Assembly: GCA_900541245.1 (NCBI GenBank)
Contig: UQIS01000054.1
Coordinates: 1 to 8,616, forward strand
Direction of reading: 5' to 3'
Length of the DNA stretch: 8,616 bases
From: an uncultured Collinsella sp.
Lineage (GTDB): Bacteria > Actinomycetota > Coriobacteriia > Coriobacteriales > Coriobacteriaceae
The notes beneath the pieces are model-generated. The model did no database searches and had not been told where the DNA came from. It saw only the letters and a list, made by a program, of their open reading frames with translations. Of this stretch, positions 4,646-8,616 are shown one piece after another. The translations under genes were made by a program, and so were the position numbers. How positions within the stretch are numbered: the stretch's first letter is position 1; the number at the start of each line of letters is the position of its first letter.

Positions 4646-6040
4646 ATGTGCAATGTTTCGCTCAACGGTACGCAACCGTCCGATGCCTCCTTGCGCGTCC
4701 TTCGTGCGCTCGAGGCAGCTGGTCTTGAAGCTTGGTATGTGGGCGGTTGGGTGCGCGACGCCCTGATGGGGTACCCCAGCCACGATGTTGATATGTGCTG
4801 TAGCGGCCTGTGGCAGGAGTCTAAATCGTCGCTCGAGGCCGCCGGCATCGCGGTTGTGGAGTCGGGCATTAAATTTGGTGGAATCACGGCTATTTCCGAT
4901 GGCGAGCGTATCGAGGTCACCACGTACCGCCTGGATGGCTTTTACACCGATGGGCGCCATCCTCAGAGCGTCGAGCGCGCCGCCTCGCTCGAGGACGATC
5001 TGGCGCGCCGCGACTTTACCGTCAACGCCATGGCCTGGCATCCCGAGCGCGGGCTTGTCGACCGCTACGACGGCCAGGGTGACTTGGAGCGCAAGCTGAT
5101 TCGCGCTGTCGGCGATCCCAAGCGTCGCTTTAACGAGGACGCCCTGCGCATGCTGCGCGCGGTGCGCTTTGCCTGCCGCCTGGACTTTATGATTGAGCCC
5201 GAGACCAAGCGTGCGCTTGCCGAGTGCGCGCCGCTGCTCGATGCCGTAGCGCGCGAGCGTGTGGGTATTGAGCTCGAGGGCATTCTTTCGACCGGTCACG
5301 GGGGAGACGCCATGTTGCGCTACCCTGAGCTCATCTGCGCCGCTGTGCCCGAGCTGGCAGCGGGTCGCGGGTTTGATCAGCGAAGTGTCTATCATGCGTT
5401 TAACGTCTACGAGCATATCGCCCGTGTGCTGACGGTGGCAGGGGAGCTGGCGCTGTGCGACGGCGTCGCGCCATCGTCGAGCCTTATGTGGGCGGCGTTT
5501 TTGCACGATGTCTCCAAGCCCGAGTGCTTTACGGTCGATCACGCCGGCAGCGGACACTTCTACGGTCATCCCGAGCTCGGCGCCAAGAAAGCGCGCGTCA
5601 TTATGGATCGCCTGGCACTCTCGCACGACCTGGTGCGCGACGTTTGCCTGCTCATCAAATATCACGATAAGCCGCTGCGCCCCGAGCGCTCCTGCCTGCT
5701 CAATATGATGCGCGCGCTTTCGGGTGAGGGCGTCGACACGGCCCGCCTGATTGACGAGCTCATGGACCTCAAGCGTGCTGACACGCTTGGCAAGGCCCCA
5801 TCGTGCTTCTATTACGTTGAGACGATTGAGGAGATGCGCGCGCTGGCGCACGAGCTGCTGAAGGCAGGGGAGCCCCATACGCTCAAGATGCTCGCCATCA
5901 ACGGCGGCGACCTGATCCGTGCCGGAGTCAAGCCCGGGCCGGAACTTGGTCAGCTTCTCAACTCCGCCCTCGACGCCGTGATCGAAGACAATATTCCCAA
6001 CGAGCGCGAAGCTCTTTTGGTCCATCTCAACTTGAATTAG
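4646..6040 (+). CDS. cca: CCA-adding tRNA nucleotidyltransferase with HD domain
   Basis: This class II nucleotidyltransferase adds or repairs the 3' CCA of tRNAs in the cytoplasm without a template. The 464-residue product begins with the polymerase beta-like head: YVGGWVRDALMG (31-42), then the metal-binding pair Asp47 and Asp49 in HDVDM. The flexible-loop segment before RRDFTVNAMA (121-130) is present, as in full CCA-adding enzymes and unlike CC-only ones. NEDALRMLRAVRFA, with Glu164-Asp165, is the nucleotide-recognition motif. The C-terminal half has an HD phosphohydrolase-type domain: YEHIARVL, FLHDVSKP (His287-Asp288), the GHPELG histidine and IKYHD. AGGAGG (4632-4637) lies eight bases before ATG 4646, which rules out the upstream GTG at 4628. 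It stands alone between a terminator and a tRNA gene, with no terminator of its own that I can see. The HD activity is inferred from motif only. Confidence 0.95.
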   Translation: MCNVSLNGTQPSDASLRVLRALEAAGLEAWYVGGWVRDALMGYPSHDVDMCCSGLWQESKSSLEAAGIAVVESGIKFGGITAISDGERIEVTTYRLDGFYTDGRHPQSVERAASLEDDLARRDFTVNAMAWHPERGLVDRYDGQGDLERKLIRAVGDPKRRFNEDALRMLRAVRFACRLDFMIEPETKRALAECAPLLDAVARERVGIELEGILSTGHGGDAMLRYPELICAAVPELAAGRGFDQRSVYHAFNVYEHIARVLTVAGELALCDGVAPSSSLMWAAFLHDVSKPECFTVDHAGSGHFYGHPELGAKKARVIMDRLALSHDLVRDVCLLIKYHDKPLRPERSCLLNMMRALSGEGVDTARLIDELMDLKRADTLGKAPSCFYYVETIEEMRALAHELLKAGEPHTLKMLAINGGDLIRAGVKPGPELGQLLNSALDAVIEDNIPNEREALLVHLNLN

Positions 6041-6079
6041 CTACCCAGTTTACCTTCGTGTTCCATAACCTGCCGACAA

Positions 6080-6133
6080 AATTTGGGCAATTTGGAATTT
6101 CTTCTTGCGCTGACGTTTTTTGTCCCGTAATAT
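6080..6133 (+). promoter_or_regulatory. Promoter of tRNA-Glu with A/T-rich upstream element
   Basis: TTGCGC (6105-6110) and TAATAT (6128-6133) are spaced by 17 bases and would start transcription near 6140, about 28 bases before the mature tRNA. Immediately upstream, AATTTGG occurs at 6080-6086 and 6089-6095, followed by AATTT (6096-6100). This A/T-rich stretch is placed like an UP element, as expected for a stable-RNA promoter. Confidence 0.6.
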
Positions 6134-6167
6134 ATATCCTCGCAGCACGGCAGTGCAGATGTCATGT

Positions 6168-6244
6168 GGCCCGTTCGTCTAGCGGTTTAGGACGCCGCCC
6201 TCTCAAGGCGGAGATCACCAGTTCGAATCTGGTACGGGCTACCA
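6168..6244 (+). tRNA. tRNA-Glu (anticodon CTC)
   Basis: The cloverleaf can be drawn in full. The acceptor GGCCCGT (6168-6174) pairs with ACGGGCT (6234-6240), with the first pair a G-U wobble. The D-arm spans 6177-6193. The anticodon stem CCGCC/GGCGG (6195-6199, 6207-6211) encloses the loop CTCTCAA with anticodon CTC at 6202-6204. The T-arm is ACCAG/CTGGT with loop TTCGAAT (6222-6228). The discriminator is A6241 and CCA (6242-6244) is encoded. It reads GAG, by far the preferred glutamate codon of the neighbouring genes. It has its own promoter and terminator, so it is a single-gene unit. Confidence 0.97.
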
Positions 6245-6254
6245 TACATCTGAT

Positions 6255-6286
6255 ACCCGGCCTTCCCATGGAAGGTCGGGTTTTTT
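6255..6286 (+). terminator. Intrinsic terminator of tRNA-Glu
   Basis: A 12-bp stem with one G-U pair (6255-6266 with 6270-6281) and a three-base loop ends in six T (6281-6286), eleven bases after the tRNA CCA end. Confidence 0.92.
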
Positions 6287-6355
6287 ATTTTCAAACAACC
6301 GTCTGCAATTCCCGTTTGAACCAGAGCTTTGCGTTCTGCCTATGGCCCTTACGGG

Positions 6356-6390
6356 TACAATATCCAAGATATTTTGACTGTTAGAAGGAG
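6356..6390 (+). promoter_or_regulatory. Candidate -10 element and ribosome site for membrane protein gene
   Basis: TACAAT (6356-6361) is a 5-of-6 match to the -10 consensus. The nearest -35-like hexamer, TTGCGT (6329-6334), is 21 bases away, so the promoter is uncertain. AAGGAG (6385-6390) is a good ribosome site, four bases before the ATG at 6395. The preceding tRNA terminator makes a promoter here necessary. Confidence 0.45.
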
Positions 6391-6394
6391 TCTC

Positions 6395-7702
6395 ATGACG
6401 GAGTCCTCTCAGCATACGTCTAAGCCCCAGGTCGAGGTTGAGGCCTCGGGCGGAGATGACAATAAGAGCGCACGCCGCGGCGCCATCTTTATCGGCGTTG
6501 TGCTGGTGGGTTATATCGTCTATCTGGTGGTAACCGGGCAGATGGGGCAGTTCTGGGCCGCTATGTCGAGCGTCCAGGCGCCATGGCTCGTTGTCGCGTG
6601 TCTTTGCATGTTCATGTATCTGTTCTTTGGCATTGTGGCCTATGCGATCGCCGTCTGGCTCGACCCATATTCGCCCGTCGGCATCCGCGACCTGATCTCG
6701 GTCGAGGCGAGTGGCATCTTCTTTGGTAACCTGACGCCCATGATGATGGGCTCGACTCCCGCCCAGATCTACCGCCTGACCAAAGCGGGCCAAAATGTCG
6801 GCGAGGCCGGAGCAACGCAGTTCACGCGCTTTATCGTGTACCAGTTTGGCCTCGTTGCCTGGGGCGCTATCCTACTGCTTGCTCGCATGCCGTTTTTTGC
6901 CGAGCGCTATGGCGACATGACGTTGCTGTGCGTCTTTAGCTTTGGTGGACACTGCTGCATCTTGCTTGGTATCTTCGCCGTCGCGCTCATGCCTAAGACC
7001 GTCACGCGCGTCGCCCATTGCATCATCAATTGGCTCGAGCGCATTGGTGTCTCGGCCACTAAGATCGAGGGATGGCGCACGTTTGTCGATGGCGAGATCT
7101 ACTCCTTCTCCGAGAAGTTCAAGCTTTCGGCCGGACATTTTTCTTCCATGCTGCTCACGGTGGTCATCACCATGCTGCAGCTCGCGTTTTTCTACCTCGT
7201 GCCGTATTTCCTGATGCTTGCCTTTGGCCATCACAAGGTCGACTTTTTCTCGGTCATGGCCGCGAGCGCCTTTGTCCAGCTGTTGAGCTCAGCGGTCCCC
7301 CTGCCCGGTGGAACTGGTGGCGCTGAGGGCGGCTTTGCATTGTTCTTGGGTCATTTCTTTGGGTCGGCTTCGACCGCTGGCTATCTGCTGTGGCGCCTCA
7401 TTACGTTTATTGCGCCGACCATTTTGGCTGCGCCCCTGCTGGGCCTTAAGAGCGCCCACAACGAGAGCATCCATGCGCGCTGGGATCGCGTGATGCGCAA
7501 GCTCGGCCGCACGCCTCAGACGCCCTCTGCGCCCACTAAGCCGCACCCCGCGAATGCTGTTACTGTTGATCCCAAGAAGCAAGCTCAGAAGGCTTCTGGG
7601 ACCGCTAAGCCGGCTCATAAAGCCTATGTGCGCCAGACAGGCGATGGTATTCGCGTATCTCCGTCGGTACTCAATAAGAAGAAGCACCCTAAGTCGCAGT
7701 AG
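6395..7702 (+). CDS. YbhN/UPF0104-type flippase-like membrane protein
   Basis: This is a multi-pass inner-membrane protein of the lysylphosphatidylglycerol-synthase transmembrane-domain family (YbhN/UPF0104; the membrane half of MprF). Members are thought to move lipids across the membrane, but the substrate here is unknown. The 435 residues show a polar N-terminus, hydrophobic segments near 29-48, 62-88, 144-164, 175-198, 249-278, 285-303 and 327-350, and the two family motifs NLTPMMMGSTPAQIYRL (112-128) and PLPGGTGGAEGGF (302-314). The catalytic aminoacyl-transferase domain of MprF is absent, so it should not synthesise lysyl-lipid. After the last membrane segment comes a tail of about 80 residues rich in Lys, Pro, Ala and Thr, probably disordered and cytoplasmic. 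ATG 6395 is preceded by AAGGAG; an upstream in-frame TTG is not. It may be cotranscribed with the TetR gene, since no terminator separates them. Confidence 0.85.
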   Translation: MTESSQHTSKPQVEVEASGGDDNKSARRGAIFIGVVLVGYIVYLVVTGQMGQFWAAMSSVQAPWLVVACLCMFMYLFFGIVAYAIAVWLDPYSPVGIRDLISVEASGIFFGNLTPMMMGSTPAQIYRLTKAGQNVGEAGATQFTRFIVYQFGLVAWGAILLLARMPFFAERYGDMTLLCVFSFGGHCCILLGIFAVALMPKTVTRVAHCIINWLERIGVSATKIEGWRTFVDGEIYSFSEKFKLSAGHFSSMLLTVVITMLQLAFFYLVPYFLMLAFGHHKVDFFSVMAASAFVQLLSSAVPLPGGTGGAEGGFALFLGHFFGSASTAGYLLWRLITFIAPTILAAPLLGLKSAHNESIHARWDRVMRKLGRTPQTPSAPTKPHPANAVTVDPKKQAQKASGTAKPAHKAYVRQTGDGIRVSPSVLNKKKHPKSQ

Positions 7703-7747
7703 GACAGTCGTGCGTTCTTCATGATGCGGGGCATATTTGTGCTGTAT

Positions 7748-7779
7748 GGGGGATAATCCTCTTACGTAGATTATCTCTC
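7748..7779. promoter_or_regulatory. Inverted repeat, likely operator of the TetR gene
   Basis: GATAATC (7752-7758) and GATTATC (7769-7775) are perfect inverted 7-mers ten bases apart. Extended outward to 7748 and 7779 the arms match at 9 of 11 positions. A TACGTA palindrome (7763-7768) lies in the spacer. GATAAT (7752-7757) could also be a -10 hexamer, though no -35 is seen. Size and position, about 40 bases before the TetR start, suit a dimeric TetR operator used for self-repression. The link is inferred from position only. Confidence 0.5.
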
Positions 7780-7818
7780 ATCTGTTGATGAATGCTCGCA
7801 TATCGAAGGGACACGCCC

Positions 7819-8430
7819 ATGGCAACCAGCAAACCGCGTCTTGATCGTCGTATCGTTCGCAGCCGTAATGCCATCCTTTCCGCTTTCGAGCGCCTGCTCA
7901 TGGAAAAGCCGCTGGCAGACATTACGGTGAGTGCCATCGCGCGCGAGGCCAATGTCGACCGCAAAACCTTCTACGTGCACTTTGGCACGGTTGACGGCCT
8001 GCTCGATGCCATTGCCGTCGATGTGGTGGAGATGATTGTCGACTCGGTCGAGAAAACGCTTGCTTCAATGGACGGCGACACCAACGAGCGCGCTCTTGGC
8101 GCGGCGGCGACCTTCTTTAAAACCGTTAACGAGGCACTGTGCAACAACTTGGTGCTCAATCGTCAGCTGATCGAGAACATTCCGCTCGATGATTTTATGG
8201 CTCGTCTTCGTGCGCCGCTCGAGCACGAGATTGCCGAACGCGATCTGCTGCCCCAAGGTCTCAAGGACGAGATGTTCGACTACTATCTGGCGTTTTTGCT
8301 GTCGGGTATTATCGGTATCTATCGCACGTGGGCACTGTCTGACGGCTCGGTTCCTATCGAGCGCGTCTCGGAGGTTGCTAATAATCTGACGTTGAGCGGC
8401 CTTTCGAGTTTGGAATCTCGTTTCGAATAG
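7819..8430 (+). CDS. TetR/AcrR-family transcriptional regulator
   Basis: This is a DNA-binding dimeric repressor of the TetR family, 203 residues, the usual length. The N-terminal three-helix domain covers about residues 10-60. The helix-turn-helix ITVSAIAREANVDRKTFYVHF (35-55) includes the characteristic KTFYVHF turn into helix 4. The C-terminal ligand and dimer domain (about 65-203) ends with the pattern YYLAFLLSGIIGIYRTW, typical of the TetR_C_8-like group, whose ligands are mostly unknown. Start: AAGGGA (7806-7811) lies seven bases before ATG 7819; an ATG at 7792 lacks a ribosome site. It follows the flippase-like gene by 116 bases and has an inverted repeat upstream. Likely targets are itself and a neighbour, perhaps the membrane protein or the gene beyond the window end, but this is a guess. 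Confidence 0.93.
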   Translation: MATSKPRLDRRIVRSRNAILSAFERLLMEKPLADITVSAIAREANVDRKTFYVHFGTVDGLLDAIAVDVVEMIVDSVEKTLASMDGDTNERALGAAATFFKTVNEALCNNLVLNRQLIENIPLDDFMARLRAPLEHEIAERDLLPQGLKDEMFDYYLAFLLSGIIGIYRTWALSDGSVPIERVSEVANNLTLSGLSSLESRFE

Positions 8431-8616
8431 CACATGCGCCTTACCTCCCCTGAGTTGCGGTGAAATAGGGACTGAATAGGTCTTTTAACAACCTAAAGGG
8501 GGTGCGGACGATTTCTTGGACCGCGCCTAGGCGTATCCATGGAGTGGGAAGGATAAACTGGACTTTCTTTTAAGGATCCTCAAGCGTATTGCCGCTCGTA
8601 TTCCACTGGAGACATG
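8431..8616. other. Gene-free window end with palindromes
   Basis: No gene is supported here. It has a 10-bp palindrome CGCCTAGGCG (8524-8533), a 7-bp stem GGTGCGG (8501-8507) with CCGCGCC (8521-8527), and TATCC (8534-8538) with GGATA (8551-8555). TGAAATAGG and TGAATAGG (8461-8480) are near-repeats. One plus-strand frame stays open from 8531 to the window end but contains no ATG, GTG or TTG start. An ATG at 8614 has GGAGA only two to three bases away, which is too close for a normal ribosome site. The stretch may be the leader or operator of the next gene. Confidence 0.4.

Noticed and set aside
2409..6025. Long minus-strand open frames opposite the two PfkB genes and cca
   Set aside because: All are codon-register mirrors of the plus-strand genes, low in complexity and rich in Gly, Val, Leu and Asp, as expected of shadows.
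6329..6394. TTG start extending the flippase-like protein
   Set aside because: It would include the -10 element and the good ribosome site at 6385-6390; ATG 6395 is clearly better.
8502..8573. 23-residue GTG-start open frame with two Trp, as a leader peptide
   Set aside because: The purine-rich ribosome site abuts the GTG with no spacing, and the Trp residues are not clustered as in attenuator peptides.
1..8616. Mobile element, CRISPR, toxin-antitoxin or defence system
   Set aside because: No transposase, integrase, spaced repeats or nuclease-like genes; all genes are housekeeping or simple regulatory types.

Overview
The window reads as a chromosomal segment of a GC-rich, Gram-positive-type gut anaerobe. 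The best guess is a Coriobacteriia (Collinsella-like) actinobacterium. This rests on the strong G/C preference at third codon positions (GAG, CTG/CTC, GCC), GGAG-type ribosome binding sites, and my general recollection of this ptsH-ptsI-PfkB arrangement; no database was searched. All seven protein genes and the single tRNA gene lie on the plus strand. The long open frames on the minus strand are codon-bias shadows.

Positions 1-3388 hold a sugar-phosphotransferase operon. A homopolymer-rich, pyrimidine-biased stretch and an inverted repeat precede a sigma70-type promoter and a leader of about 60 nt that can pair with its own Shine-Dalgarno sequence. Then come ptsH (HPr), a terminator-like hairpin, ptsI (Enzyme I), another hairpin, a PfkB-family hexose-phosphate kinase, and a strong intrinsic terminator. 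HPr and Enzyme I are the general PTS phosphorelay: PEP to EI-His to HPr-His15 to sugar-specific EII proteins. No EII is encoded here, so the sugar is unknown. The PfkB kinase would act on a sugar phosphate formed after PTS uptake, typically fructose-1-phosphate or tagatose-6-phosphate.

Positions 3389-4508 hold a second PfkB paralog of exactly the same length (310 aa) as its own transcription unit, with a -10 element and a terminator. The second copy has family-typical residues. The first has changes at several positions near the substrate and catalytic sites, which suggests divergence of specificity or function after tandem duplication.

Positions 4509-6286 are an RNA-maturation block: a CCA-adding tRNA nucleotidyltransferase with an HD domain, then tRNA-Glu(CTC) with its own promoter, an encoded CCA end and an intrinsic terminator.

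Positions 6287-8430 hold a multi-pass membrane protein of the YbhN/UPF0104 flippase-like family with a long basic tail, and then a TetR-family regulator preceded by a perfect-core inverted repeat likely to be its operator. The last 186 bases contain no gene I can support, though they hold palindromes and may be the leader of a gene starting at or beyond the window end.

There are no mobile elements, CRISPR arrays or defence genes. The least ordinary signals are the ptsH leader and the divergent PfkB paralog.
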